A stretch of 61,491 bases of DNA from Lachnospiraceae bacterium (GTDB taxonomy: Bacteria; Bacillota_A; Clostridia; Lachnospirales; Lachnospiraceae), in assembly GCA_017613595.1 (NCBI GenBank), contig JAGADM010000127.1, positions 1 through 61,491 on the forward strand. The letters are read 5' to 3'. Positions 42,598 to 51,316 of the stretch are shown here, piece after piece. The notes below the pieces were generated by a model. The model searched no databases. It was not told the origin of the DNA and saw nothing but the letters and a program-made list of their open reading frames with translations. The position numbers were made by a program, and so were the translations under genes. The stretch's first letter is position 1. Each line of letters opens with the position of its first letter.

Positions 42598-42950
42598 GTG
42601 TCCTCTTTCCCTTCTTCGTGAATTAAAGCTTCTTTTACAGCAAGACGTTCCGTCAACTCTTTCAACTTAACTTCCAAAGTCGATACTTTTACCGACAGAG
42701 AAAAACATCTGATCAGCATGAGGAAAATTACACAAAGGAAGACAAAATTAACCGCCGAATCAACACCGATAAGTTCCGCAAACCAAACGATTAATTCCGG
42801 GAAGACACTCATAAAGACCAGTGCTGCAGCAAAGAACAGCCAGAAAATCACATCCTCAATCTGCATCTGTGACTTTCGCAGTTTTCCACGAATATATACT
42901 CCAGTTACTAAAGACCCTACAATCAGCATTACCCTGAGAATAATCGGCAT
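42594..42950 (-). CDS. DUF2304 membrane protein
   Basis: A 118-residue protein with three hydrophobic helices followed by a short coiled coil ([19 protein letters not shown]). This is the DUF2304 layout, nearly always found after a DPM1-like glycosyltransferase, as here. Likely a membrane partner of the glycosyltransferase. Start at 42950 with AGAAGGTG; longer in-frame starts would overlap the glycosyltransferase gene. Confidence 0.85.
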   Translation of the reverse strand: MPIILRVMLIVGSLVTGVYIRGKLRKSQMQIEDVIFWLFFAAALVFMSVFPELIVWFAELIGVDSAVNFVFLCVIFLMLIRCFSLSVKVSTLEVKLKELTERLAVKEALIHEEGKEDT

Positions 42951-42952
42951 TT

Positions 42953-43648
42953 CTACACCTTCTTTCGAAACCACTGTACAATCAATATTGATAAACACAT
43001 TCGCGCCATATATTTTACAGATGACCCAAACTTCAAGTAACTCTCTCCGGCAATCCTTTCCTTCATGGAAACCTGATGCTCCGTTACTTTCGCCCCACAA
43101 CGAAGCAAAAACGCCAGAGTGTCCGGTTCCGGCCCATAGTTTACCTGCTTCGCCAAGACTTTAATCATACTCCGACTGAATACTCTCATCCCTGACGTCG
43201 GATCACATATCTTTTTCCCTGTCGTAATTCTTATGCATCCGCTTATAATCCGGCTACCGATCATTCTTGCTGTCCAAGGCTTCTTTTCCGAAACGAAACG
43301 AGATCCGATAACAATATCACTCTTACCGGTTTCCGCCGCCTCCAACAGTTCTTCAATATACTGTGGGTCATGCTGTCCGTCCCCATCATATTGCATTGCA
43401 TAAGCATAGTCTTTCTTCTCGGCATATTTCATTCCGCCTTGGAAAGCTCCAGCAAGCCCCAGATTAATCGGATAATCCATTAAGTTGTAGCCATTCGCAC
43501 GACAGATTTCAGCAGTGTTATCTTTCGAACCATCGTTAACAACCACATAATCAAACTGAGGATATTTCGTTTTTAACTCCTCAACTACGCGCTCTATATT
43601 TTCCTGTTCATTATATGCCGGAATAATCAGCAATAGTTTGCTTTGCAT
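42953..43648 (-). CDS. Family 2 glycosyltransferase, polyprenyl-phosphate sugar synthase-like
   Basis: A 231-residue GT-A enzyme close to dolichol/polyprenyl-phosphate mannose synthases: LLIIPAYNEQENIE, VVNDGSKDN, the donor-metal motif QYDGDGQHDP, and IGSRFV. The C-terminus carries a short amphipathic or membrane segment. It probably charges a polyprenyl phosphate with a sugar for transfer on the outer face, working with the DUF2304 protein. Part of the glycosylation operon. Confidence 0.9.
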   Translation of the reverse strand: MQSKLLLIIPAYNEQENIERVVEELKTKYPQFDYVVVNDGSKDNTAEICRANGYNLMDYPINLGLAGAFQGGMKYAEKKDYAYAMQYDGDGQHDPQYIEELLEAAETGKSDIVIGSRFVSEKKPWTARMIGSRIISGCIRITTGKKICDPTSGMRVFSRSMIKVLAKQVNYGPEPDTLAFLLRCGAKVTEHQVSMKERIAGESYLKFGSSVKYMARMCLSILIVQWFRKKV

Positions 43649-43669
43649 TCTTGCTTCTCCATCAAAAAA

Positions 43670-44605
43670 TTAGCGGTTTTTTCTTGCAGTCTTCCAATTA
43701 ACCCATTCTGTATACAAGATAAAAGGCCAATACATTAAATAGTACCCGATCCGACGAAAACCTTTATATTTCGGAAGTCTCGCTTTCTCCGCATAAAACC
43801 GCAATCCCATACGTTTCAAACAGTTATATGGTTTCTGAAATACTCCAAACCGCCGATCATACGGAAAGATATATTTGCGATAGATCACATCCATATCCTT
43901 CATAAACGATTCACTGTAAGACCCGGCACTGGACACCCCGGAAAGACGAGCGACAGCAGTTATCTTATCCATATAGGCAAACTTTACTCCTTTGATAGAA
44001 AGCATAAGCCAATAAGGATAATCCTCAATCAGTCGGACATCTTCATCGAACATACCATATTGATCAAAAACTTTTCTCCGGAAGAAAGCCGCCGGTGCCG
44101 GCAGATAATTCCTGGCGAACAACCTGTTTCTTTGTTTTTTTATATCATATGATTTTAACAATTCAATATTGGACTCACATGAAACTAATTTTTTCCGAAT
44201 CTCTCCTTCCGGTGTAAGCCCTACCATCCCGCCAAACACTACTAATGATCCTGTATCATGCATTTCTGCAACATAATCCGAAATCGCAGTCGGACCAGCA
44301 AGCATATCTTCCGCTGCCAGCAACTTAATATACTCACCATTTGCCTTGCTTAATGCACTATTTATATTTTTGACCGTTCCTTTGTTTTTTTGTGAGTGTG
44401 TAATAAGCGTTCTTTTGAAAGGGCTCCCTGATATCGCTGTATTTATTCTTTCTTCCACTGATGAAAAATTCGGAGACCCATCATCTGCAAAGATTACTTC
44501 GATCAAAGAATAATCTTGCTCTGCCACACTTTTTAACGTGTCGAATATTCCTTCCAAATTTTTGTAGGATAAGATGATAATGGATACAAGTCCTTCTTCT
44601 ATCAT
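43670..44605 (-). CDS. Family 2 glycosyltransferase
   Basis: A 311-residue GT-A glycosyltransferase: VSIIILSYKNLEGI, FADDGSP, a metal-type AAEDM and LIEDYPYWLML. No clear membrane helix. Likely extends the lipid-linked oligosaccharide used by the oligosaccharyltransferase encoded upstream. Sugar specificity cannot be read. The coding sequence is conspicuously AT-rich compared with housekeeping genes in the window. Confidence 0.87.
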   Translation of the reverse strand: MIEEGLVSIIILSYKNLEGIFDTLKSVAEQDYSLIEVIFADDGSPNFSSVEERINTAISGSPFKRTLITHSQKNKGTVKNINSALSKANGEYIKLLAAEDMLAGPTAISDYVAEMHDTGSLVVFGGMVGLTPEGEIRKKLVSCESNIELLKSYDIKKQRNRLFARNYLPAPAAFFRRKVFDQYGMFDEDVRLIEDYPYWLMLSIKGVKFAYMDKITAVARLSGVSSAGSYSESFMKDMDVIYRKYIFPYDRRFGVFQKPYNCLKRMGLRFYAEKARLPKYKGFRRIGYYLMYWPFILYTEWVNWKTARKNR

Positions 44606-44647
44606 TTTCCTTAAACCCTTTCCTAAAGCTTCGCAACATCTAAACCT

Positions 44648-47143
44648 TTATTCAGAAATCTTCCACACACTTACTGCATTACCTGCGCTGTCTTTCGTTT
44701 TAGCCGCACCGATTCTTCGCTGTATGTGTGATACATCTCCGGTGAATTCCTCTATGTGCTCTGCTTCAAACACTTTCGTAAAGGTATCCTGACCTTCACC
44801 ATTAAACAGATATAACCTAAGAAGCATTGAATCCGGCATGTTTATTTCACAAGCAAAGGCAGACAATCTTCCTTTTTCCTCCATGATTATGAGCGCTTCA
44901 TCAGGCATAAATGTTCGCCCGTTTTCAGCCTCTGCTAACCGCTTGTCATAAACCCTTACACCGTCTTTCACATAAATCACACGTCCACAATCGAACGACT
45001 CGCCATTTCGAACAATCCACCCATTAACAATTTCATCTGTCGTTTTAAAAAATACCATCCACTCATTCGCCGTGCGCGAGTTGCCCATGGTGCAATTTGT
45101 AACTGTTCCCTCTATCGGCTTCTCAACCGAGAACAGACCTAACATAGTAGTTCCATCTGACGTTTTTTCCTGTGAGAAATCCCAGTCTCTGTAGTAACTT
45201 AACGCAGAGCAAGAGCGAACCAGTCTAAAATCTGTAACCATATATATTTCTGGAACATCATCCGGGTGAGTATATGATAGTACTTTCGCAATCTCGCTAT
45301 CAGAGAACAATCCCTTCTCTCTTAAAAGGTTTTCCGCCTGTTCTTTAGAAACCGGCAAAATCTCCTTAATTATTTCACTTGCCTTACGACTGCTCTCCAT
45401 AAGACCACTTACATACATAGATCCGTCAATGCCGCAATTTTGAAGCATTCTCGCAATTCCTGCTGACAATTTGGCATTATCGGTCGCCATCATTGTGGCG
45501 AGCCAGAAGAAAAACTCCCCGTCATAGGTTCCGCCGTCCGCAATCGCTCTTCGTTCCCCATAGTATTCATAAATATACCCTAGGCTCCAGAAATCAGCAA
45601 TTACTGCATTCTCAGGCGTGTTCTCGCGAACCCAAATCATGGCATCCTCTATAGGTTTTTCAATCACAGGCTTTTGATATTTCGTAATTATATAGGCGCT
45701 TTCAACATTTCCTGCCAAGATGGAAATAAACAATGCCGCTATGATAATCCGGGGATTTTTAATCCGCCCAAAAAAGAATCCCCCTACAAGTATGACTGCA
45801 GCCACCACGATGCTCCATTTTGTTACCAAAACAAGAACTCCAAATAAGACGGTTGCCGTTATTACATATACAAGTCTTCGGAAGAACACGCCACGATCCT
45901 TGGCAAGAATCCAGATTCGTATTGTTTCAAACCCAAATGCAGCAATCAAAGCCGACGGCAAAATCAAAAACTGCATATATCGTATTCCGAAGAGAATCAT
46001 CACCAGTGCGCCGGCGAACCATGTACCGATAGCGGTGAATAAAAACACGTGCTCGCCATCCGCATCTACTTTTCCCTTGAGAAAACGAACTCCTTTTATT
46101 GCCAACGCTATCAGCGAATATGAAAGAAGAATTAACACCATCAATCCGCCGATATAACTCATAAAATCATTGCTTACAGTAATAAAGTAATACCAAAACG
46201 ATTGTGAGCGGACCAATGCTACACTTTCCAATTCCGTGACGAAAACTGCCGCACTCGGCCACGGTTCAGCACTTCCCCCAGACGGAGCCAGGAAACTCAT
46301 CATTGTGGAATAAAACATTCTTCCGCCGGCAATGGCACTAATAATGATTGCAATTCCGAGGAAAACGCCCGGAACTGCGATGTTTACCCCTTTATTTTCA
46401 TGCTTTCTCCGCAAGAATCGGGTAACCATCACGCCTACTCCTGCTGTACCGAAAGCGATGCAAACATATACAAAGAACATCTGCCAGCACAGATACAGCA
46501 ACAGTATTGATACGCATGCAATTAAACCGTACGCAATTGCAGCCTTTCTGTTTTTTGCAAGAACGCACTCAAAGATAGACAATACAATGATTAGTGCAAG
46601 CAAGCCTATCATCGCATCTGTATCAAAAACACTAAAACAGGAATGATTGAAAAAAGGTGGGGCTAAAGCTGCTATCAAAGCACCTAAAACACTTGCGGTT
46701 CTGGATAGTCTCTTCTTTAAAAAGAAGTACACAGGTACCGTAAAAAGCGCTAACAGGAAAGAGCATAGATGCATTACAAGTTGGTAGATGCTAATGTGAA
46801 TTCCAATTCCATTTAAACCAAACCATATCACTGCTGCCAAAGCACTCAGCAAATTGGGGGTAAGGCTTTTACTTTCCGTTTTTACCGGGGTCATCAGCGA
46901 GTCTTTCGCTCTGGAATTAAAGAGTGAAATAGAGGAGAGTCCTCCCTCCGTAAACTCTTTCGCTTTCCGGATATAATAATATGTGTCGGTATCATAAGAG
47001 AACGTTCCCTCGCTTCCCGTATACATTTCCTTCTCAGCATCATTCCACTTTCGCCCGATAGGTTGACAGAACAGGAACACAAGTGTAATCATTCCCAGGA
47101 TAATCAGCAAATCAATCCATGGGTTAATCTTTTTCTCTTCCAT
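44648..47143 (-). CDS. STT3/PglB-like oligosaccharyltransferase (GT66), divergent
   Basis: An 831-residue membrane protein with about 12-13 helices up to residue 480 and a C-terminal soluble domain. It follows the STT3 plan: an Asp motif in the first external loop (SYDTDTYYYIR, 51-53), a second DxD (FDTDAMIG, 174-176), TELE around 303-306 where the catalytic-loop Glu motif is expected, GIRYMQF near 387, and after the last helix ADFWSLGY-I-Y-x-Y (516-528) leading to RAIADGG. That last block aligns with the WWDYG sequon-binding motif, but reads FWSLG, so the Asp that reads the +2 Thr/Ser is missing. It probably transfers a lipid-linked glycan to proteins, with altered acceptor choice. Confidence 0.72.
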   Translation of the reverse strand: MEEKKINPWIDLLIILGMITLVFLFCQPIGRKWNDAEKEMYTGSEGTFSYDTDTYYYIRKAKEFTEGGLSSISLFNSRAKDSLMTPVKTESKSLTPNLLSALAAVIWFGLNGIGIHISIYQLVMHLCSFLLALFTVPVYFFLKKRLSRTASVLGALIAALAPPFFNHSCFSVFDTDAMIGLLALIIVLSIFECVLAKNRKAAIAYGLIACVSILLLYLCWQMFFVYVCIAFGTAGVGVMVTRFLRRKHENKGVNIAVPGVFLGIAIIISAIAGGRMFYSTMMSFLAPSGGSAEPWPSAAVFVTELESVALVRSQSFWYYFITVSNDFMSYIGGLMVLILLSYSLIALAIKGVRFLKGKVDADGEHVFLFTAIGTWFAGALVMILFGIRYMQFLILPSALIAAFGFETIRIWILAKDRGVFFRRLVYVITATVLFGVLVLVTKWSIVVAAVILVGGFFFGRIKNPRIIIAALFISILAGNVESAYIITKYQKPVIEKPIEDAMIWVRENTPENAVIADFWSLGYIYEYYGERRAIADGGTYDGEFFFWLATMMATDNAKLSAGIARMLQNCGIDGSMYVSGLMESSRKASEIIKEILPVSKEQAENLLREKGLFSDSEIAKVLSYTHPDDVPEIYMVTDFRLVRSCSALSYYRDWDFSQEKTSDGTTMLGLFSVEKPIEGTVTNCTMGNSRTANEWMVFFKTTDEIVNGWIVRNGESFDCGRVIYVKDGVRVYDKRLAEAENGRTFMPDEALIIMEEKGRLSAFACEINMPDSMLLRLYLFNGEGQDTFTKVFEAEHIEEFTGDVSHIQRRIGAAKTKDSAGNAVSVWKISE

Positions 47144-48497
47144 GATCCGCCCTCCTTTTCAGCATATTCTTTAAAGCCGCAAATCCCAATATAACAGTCA
47201 GGATTGCGCATATTCCCATCATTACTAAAGACATTACAGAAAGGACCTTCACCAAGGACATCATGCGATCTGTAGTCTTGACCGCTATCGTTCCATGCTG
47301 TTCCACACTATCAAAATGGAATAAATCTCCCCCATACAACGGCGTGGCATTATTTAAAGTATCCCAGAACCACCAATAACACACTCCGCCTAGCAGGAAC
47401 CCATACCATTTGCGCGATCGAAGTATAAGAAATGACAGCAGCGGGATTCCGATTAGCAAAGGAAGACTGTCTTTCTGGTACCCCATATAATCACCGGAGT
47501 AGGCATTTAAAATCTCATGAACGGAAACACATGCAACCACCAATGTGACTGCAATCCATCCAATAACATTACTAATTATACCCATCCATTCAGGATTTAT
47601 CCTACCGGACGTATTGTTGTGCTCTCCTGAAACTTCAATAATCAAATATAGGAATGCCACACACATTCCAAGATAGGATGCTATTACCGGCTGAATCATT
47701 CCGAAGCGCATCTGATACATTGTGCATCGAATCAATGCTGATGCTACAAAAAGCGCCGCCCCCGGAACTGTCTGCCGTAATGCGATTAAAACAGCTCCGA
47801 TGGTGAGGCACCCTAAGGAATAGTAATCATACTGCCCCATAGTGGTATCATACACAACGAAAAGCATGTAAAGAAACATACTCCCCGCCACGAACCAATA
47901 ATCCGTTGCCCTTCGCCCGGGCGGAAGCGAATTATTGTTTTTATCGAGCCAGTCCGTGAAGCGCTTGATCTGCACATTCATTCCCTTAAGCGGAGGCTCT
48001 TCCGTCACGGTAAGGGTGGAACGGATAAAAAGAACTGTAAGAAGAAGATGAACAACGGCGATGACTTTCGCCAGTAAGATCCAGAACTCGGTACTTTTCG
48101 CGCCGTCACGGAATACCTCACCGTACTCGGGGAGGTCTGAAACAAGGGATACCGGCGCGCCGCCGTTACCGAACTGGAGTAAAAGGATTAAGAGAAATGC
48201 GGCTGCGGCCGAGATTCCGTATCCCAGCAGACTCCGCATATAATGACCAACAATGACAGCGATTGCGGCCAGAAGCATCATAATGATGAGTGCCGTTGAC
48301 AGCTGCTCACAGCTGTCCGTACGAAGCGCTATTGCCGCAACCGACACATGGAAACAAAGCGCAAGCAGGACCACAGTCCCGACTTTCGCAGCGAGATAGT
48401 ATTTGCGTACGTCACCGAAAGGAACCGGCCGTACTTTTGTAAGCGCCGCAAGGCTTATTGTCTCGCCGCCGCGCTTCTGGTTCTTGGGTTCTTTCAT
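47124..48497 (-). CDS. Multi-helix membrane protein of unknown function
   Basis: A 457-residue protein with about 10-12 hydrophobic helices and a basic N-terminus and C-terminus. I do not recognise the family. It is the first gene of the glycosylation operon and overlaps the oligosaccharyltransferase gene by 20 bp, with that gene's ribosome binding site inside its end, so the two are coupled. Possible roles include glycan flippase or an accessory subunit of the transferase; nothing in the sequence decides. Much of the body is aromatic and Met-rich (GGVCYWWFWDTLNNATPLYGG external loop). Confidence 0.65.
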   Translation of the reverse strand: MKEPKNQKRGGETISLAALTKVRPVPFGDVRKYYLAAKVGTVVLLALCFHVSVAAIALRTDSCEQLSTALIIMMLLAAIAVIVGHYMRSLLGYGISAAAAFLLILLLQFGNGGAPVSLVSDLPEYGEVFRDGAKSTEFWILLAKVIAVVHLLLTVLFIRSTLTVTEEPPLKGMNVQIKRFTDWLDKNNNSLPPGRRATDYWFVAGSMFLYMLFVVYDTTMGQYDYYSLGCLTIGAVLIALRQTVPGAALFVASALIRCTMYQMRFGMIQPVIASYLGMCVAFLYLIIEVSGEHNNTSGRINPEWMGIISNVIGWIAVTLVVACVSVHEILNAYSGDYMGYQKDSLPLLIGIPLLSFLILRSRKWYGFLLGGVCYWWFWDTLNNATPLYGGDLFHFDSVEQHGTIAVKTTDRMMSLVKVLSVMSLVMMGICAILTVILGFAALKNMLKRRADHGREKD

Positions 48498-48543
48498 ATA
48501 CTCTCCTCAATCATGCCCTATAGTGATGGCAATCGTACATTAT

Positions 48544-48572
48544 ATTGTAACATACAATCCGGCGGATTGCAA
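48544..48572 (-). promoter_or_regulatory. Promoter of the glycosylation operon
   Basis: Minus strand: -35 TTGCAA (48567-48572), 17-bp spacer, -10 TACAAT (48544-48549), about 47 bp before the first gene. Confidence 0.65.
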
Positions 48573-48624
48573 AAAACTTTATTCATACGCGCGCGATATG
48601 TTTTACTTTTCCGAAAAACCGCCG

Positions 48625-48652
48625 TTGCAATATCGCTTCCGTTTGTTATAAT
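48625..48652 (+). promoter_or_regulatory. trmB promoter
   Basis: -35 TTGCAA (48625-48630), 16-bp spacer, -10 TATAAT (48647-48652), divergent from the glycosylation operon promoter. Confidence 0.72.
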
Positions 48653-48693
48653 GGTGACGATACAGCAATCGATTCAGTCTTTCGGAGGGAAGC

Positions 48694-49344
48694 ATGAGAC
48701 TCAGAAATATACCGGGTGCCAGAGAAGAAATGCTGGTAAACCCTTACGTAATACAGAACCCTGAAGAGCACCGCGGACAGTGGCACTCTTTCCCGGGAAA
48801 CAAAAAGCCGATTCACATAGAAATCGGCATGGGCAAAGGACAGTTCCTGACGGCTCTTGCTGCCGCCAATCCTGATATCTTTTATATCGGCATCGAGAAA
48901 TACTCGAGCGTATTGCTTCGCGCGCTTACAAAACAGGCGGAGCTCGATCTGCCGAACCTCCGGTTCCTCCGTCTTGATGCCGAACAGATCACGGATGTTT
49001 TCGCGCCGGGCGAAGTGGAACGGATCTATCTGAATTTCTCCGATCCGTGGCCGAAGGACCGCCATGCGCACCGCCGTCTTACATCCGACCGGTTCCTTGC
49101 TCGTTACGAGCAGTTTCTTGCGCCGGACGGCTGCATCATGTTCAAGACCGACAACCGCGGACTTTTCGATTATTCCCTCGAAACCGCGGCCGCATGCGGC
49201 TGGAGCTGTAATGATGTAACTTATGACCTCCATAACAGTCCGTATGAGGAAGGCAACTTCCACACTGAGTACGAAGACCGCTTTTCCGCCCTCGGAAACC
49301 CTATATATCGTGTGGTTTTGAGACCGAAAAAACAAGACGAATAA
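48694..49344 (+). CDS. trmB: tRNA (guanine-N7-)-methyltransferase
   Basis: A 216-residue SAM-dependent enzyme that forms m7G46 in tRNA. Motifs: IHIEIGMGKGQFL for SAM binding, YLNFSDPWPKDRHAHRRL for catalysis, and a C-terminal TEYEDRF segment. Length is standard. RBS CGGAGGGA. It precedes a tRNA gene on the same strand but that gene has its own promoter. Confidence 0.96.
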   Translation: MRLRNIPGAREEMLVNPYVIQNPEEHRGQWHSFPGNKKPIHIEIGMGKGQFLTALAAANPDIFYIGIEKYSSVLLRALTKQAELDLPNLRFLRLDAEQITDVFAPGEVERIYLNFSDPWPKDRHAHRRLTSDRFLARYEQFLAPDGCIMFKTDNRGLFDYSLETAAACGWSCNDVTYDLHNSPYEEGNFHTEYEDRFSALGNPIYRVVLRPKKQDE

Positions 49345-49372
49345 AAAAATTGATTTTTTCTCAAATTTCCTC

Positions 49373-49401
49373 TTGCAATTTCAGATAACCTGTAATATAA
49401 T
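49373..49401 (+). promoter_or_regulatory. tRNA-Lys promoter
   Basis: -35 TTGCAA (49373-49378), 17-bp spacer, -10 TATAAT (49396-49401), about 43 bp before the mature tRNA 5' end. Confidence 0.75.
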
Positions 49402-49444
49402 CACACTTGCGTTCACGAAAACGCAGCGAAACAATCGCATAGTT

Positions 49445-49517
49445 GCACCTCTAGCTCAGTTGGTAGAGCACCTGACTCTTAATCAGGGTGTCCAGGGTTC
49501 GAGCCCCTGGAGGTGCA
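49445..49517 (+). tRNA. tRNA-Lys (anticodon CUU)
   Basis: 73 nt fold into a full cloverleaf: acceptor GCACCTC/GAGGTGC with discriminator A, D arm GCTC AGTTGGTAGA GAGC, anticodon stem CCTGA/TCAGG with loop CTCTTAA, and T arm with GGTTCGAGCCCC. The anticodon CTT decodes AAG lysine. The 3' CCA is not encoded. A T8 run after a weak GC stem at about 49558-49566 is the probable terminator. Confidence 0.97.
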
Positions 49518-49653
49518 TAGAAGGTCTCCATTTGACGACATGATTCGTTGGGCGGGGGCTTTTTTTTGCGCTTTTTCAGGCTTAACAGCCGTTTATGCGG
49601 CGCAGCCGGTCCGGCCGCGCCCTCAAAAAGTCAGATATCACTCCGCCTGTCAC

Positions 49654-50280
49654 TTACTCCTCAGGTGCTTCCAGACCGGGATGACAATACCAGCGGCCTT
49701 TCACTTTCAAGACAACATAAGTCTCGGTCCCAGTATCATCCGGAAAGCCGTCATCATAAGAATATGTATAGGGGATTTTTGCAATCGCAACCTTCTCAAC
49801 AACGGTGATATCGCAGCCTGCGTGCATTTCGAGGATATCCTCCATGACATCCTTGTACATATCGGTATCCGAAGCGTATTCCGTTACTGCGGTCTTTCCG
49901 TACTTCGCCTTGTAATTACCGGCCTCCGAAGCCTTCCAGTCCCCGAAAGCCTTTTCAATTGCTTCCAGGTCGTCAAATACATCGAGTTTCATCGCCTTGC
50001 TGCACTTGTCGTTATAGATGGTGCTCTTTACGAAATCGTCAAAGATGATATCGTCCGAAGCCTGAATGGTTTTCTCGGCCGCATCGGCTGCCGAACGGTT
50101 CGGGTTATTGATGACCACCTTCACGAGAAAGTATACACCGATGGCAACCGCGACAAGCGCAACTGCCGCGATGAATAGCGGTTTTCTGAGACGCTCGATC
50201 TTCGTTTCAGCACTTTCCTTTACCTGCTTTTCCGTGTCCTGCACTTTTTCACTGCTGCTTTTCTTACCGTTCTTACTCAT
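49654..50280 (-). CDS. Bitopic membrane protein of unknown function
   Basis: A 208-residue protein: charged N-terminal region (about 35 residues), one membrane helix (about 36-56), then an external alpha/beta domain ending in ETYVVLKVKGRWYCHPG. That ending matches the general fold of NTF2-like or DUF4878-like domains of secreted clostridial proteins. The next protein upstream has a comparable ending (KVGGKWYLVSD), so the two are probably distant paralogues. Start at 50280 after GAGGAT; an in-frame ATG at 50319 has no site. Confidence 0.65.
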   Translation of the reverse strand: MSKNGKKSSSEKVQDTEKQVKESAETKIERLRKPLFIAAVALVAVAIGVYFLVKVVINNPNRSAADAAEKTIQASDDIIFDDFVKSTIYNDKCSKAMKLDVFDDLEAIEKAFGDWKASEAGNYKAKYGKTAVTEYASDTDMYKDVMEDILEMHAGCDITVVEKVAIAKIPYTYSYDDGFPDDTGTETYVVLKVKGRWYCHPGLEAPEE

Positions 50281-50359
50281 ATTATCCTCATTTAGTGAAA
50301 AGAAACCCCGGAACGCCATCGCGCCCCGGGGATATTTACTTACTGCTCAGAGCAGATGA

Positions 50360-51091
50360 TCAATCATCGTCGCTCTTCTTCTTGTTGTCAGCCTTCTTCT
50401 CCCAGAACTCAGCTGCATCGTTGATATTCTCAGCGGTACGGCCGTTGTCGGAAACAAGATACCACTTGCCGCCAACCTTAGCAAGGCAGTAGTACTGCTT
50501 AACCTTAACCTTATCGTCTTTGGACTTAACGGTAACGGTTACCTCTACGAGCGCTGCGCCCTTAACGGCATCGTCATCGCCCTTGCTGGACTTAACATAA
50601 GCCTTAACGCCGTCGGTTACATCGTCGTTCTTACCGAACTTCTTAACCTTGGTGATCTTCCAAGAAGACTTAACGTCATCGTCGTCATCATCATCGCTGT
50701 CCATGTCAAGCTTCTTAAGAGCCTTCTTGTTAGCGAACAGGAAATACTTGCTTTCGAAGTTCTCAGCCTCTTTTTCAAGGGACTCCTGCTTCTTCAGCAT
50801 CGCCTTAACGATACCCTTAGGGCTCTTTCCGCCGAAAAGCTTAATGCAGCCGATAACTGCAAGGATAACAACAACAACTGCTGCGATAGCGATAATAAGG
50901 CTCTTCTTATCACCCTTCTTCGCGCCATTAACAATATTACTTGCGTAATTCGCAACTGCCTGAGGACCTGCCTGAGGAGCTGCCTGAGGAGCTGCCTGGG
51001 GGGCTGCCTGAGGAGCTGCTAACGGGCTACCGCAATAAGGACAAATCACAGATCCATCCGGAACCTGCTTGCCACACTTTGTACAAAACAT
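50360..51091 (-). CDS. Zinc-ribbon membrane protein of unknown function
   Basis: A 243-residue protein. It starts with a zinc ribbon (MFCTKCGKQVPDG then CPYCGSPL), continues with an AAPQ tandem repeat (about residues 26-44), one membrane helix (about 64-85), a charged external helix, an Asp-rich stretch of seven to eight residues, and a beta-rich end with KVGGKWYLVSDNGRTAENI. Zinc ribbon plus one helix plus external domain is a common clostridial architecture with unknown role. Start at 51091 because AGGAAGG is 9 bp upstream; a closer ATG abuts the site. Confidence 0.72.
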   Translation of the reverse strand: MFCTKCGKQVPDGSVICPYCGSPLAAPQAAPQAAPQAAPQAGPQAVANYASNIVNGAKKGDKKSLIIAIAAVVVVILAVIGCIKLFGGKSPKGIVKAMLKKQESLEKEAENFESKYFLFANKKALKKLDMDSDDDDDDDVKSSWKITKVKKFGKNDDVTDGVKAYVKSSKGDDDAVKGAALVEVTVTVKSKDDKVKVKQYYCLAKVGGKWYLVSDNGRTAENINDAAEFWEKKADNKKKSDDD

Positions 51092-51212
51092 CTCTCTCAT
51101 CCTTCCTATTTTGTTAAAATTCCGTCGCAACTGACACCGACGCTACTGTAACTATACTATATTTTTCTGCGTTTTGCAATATAAAATAATATTTTCCGCC
51201 ATTTTGCAAACA

Positions 51213-51241
51213 TTGACAAAGCACGCTGTCTAAACTACAAT
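51213..51241 (+). promoter_or_regulatory. Promoter of the metal-type ABC ATPase gene
   Basis: Perfect -35 TTGACA (51213-51218), 17-bp spacer, -10 TACAAT (51236-51241). The leader of about 70 nt has a small GGCA/TGCC hairpin (around 51262-51282). No obvious Zur box. Confidence 0.72.
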
Positions 51242-51316
51242 AAGCATGACTTGCGAAATGTGTCGGAGGCAATCTGCCGGACTTTTCGCGGATTATGATT
51301 GCGATGGTGACCCAGA

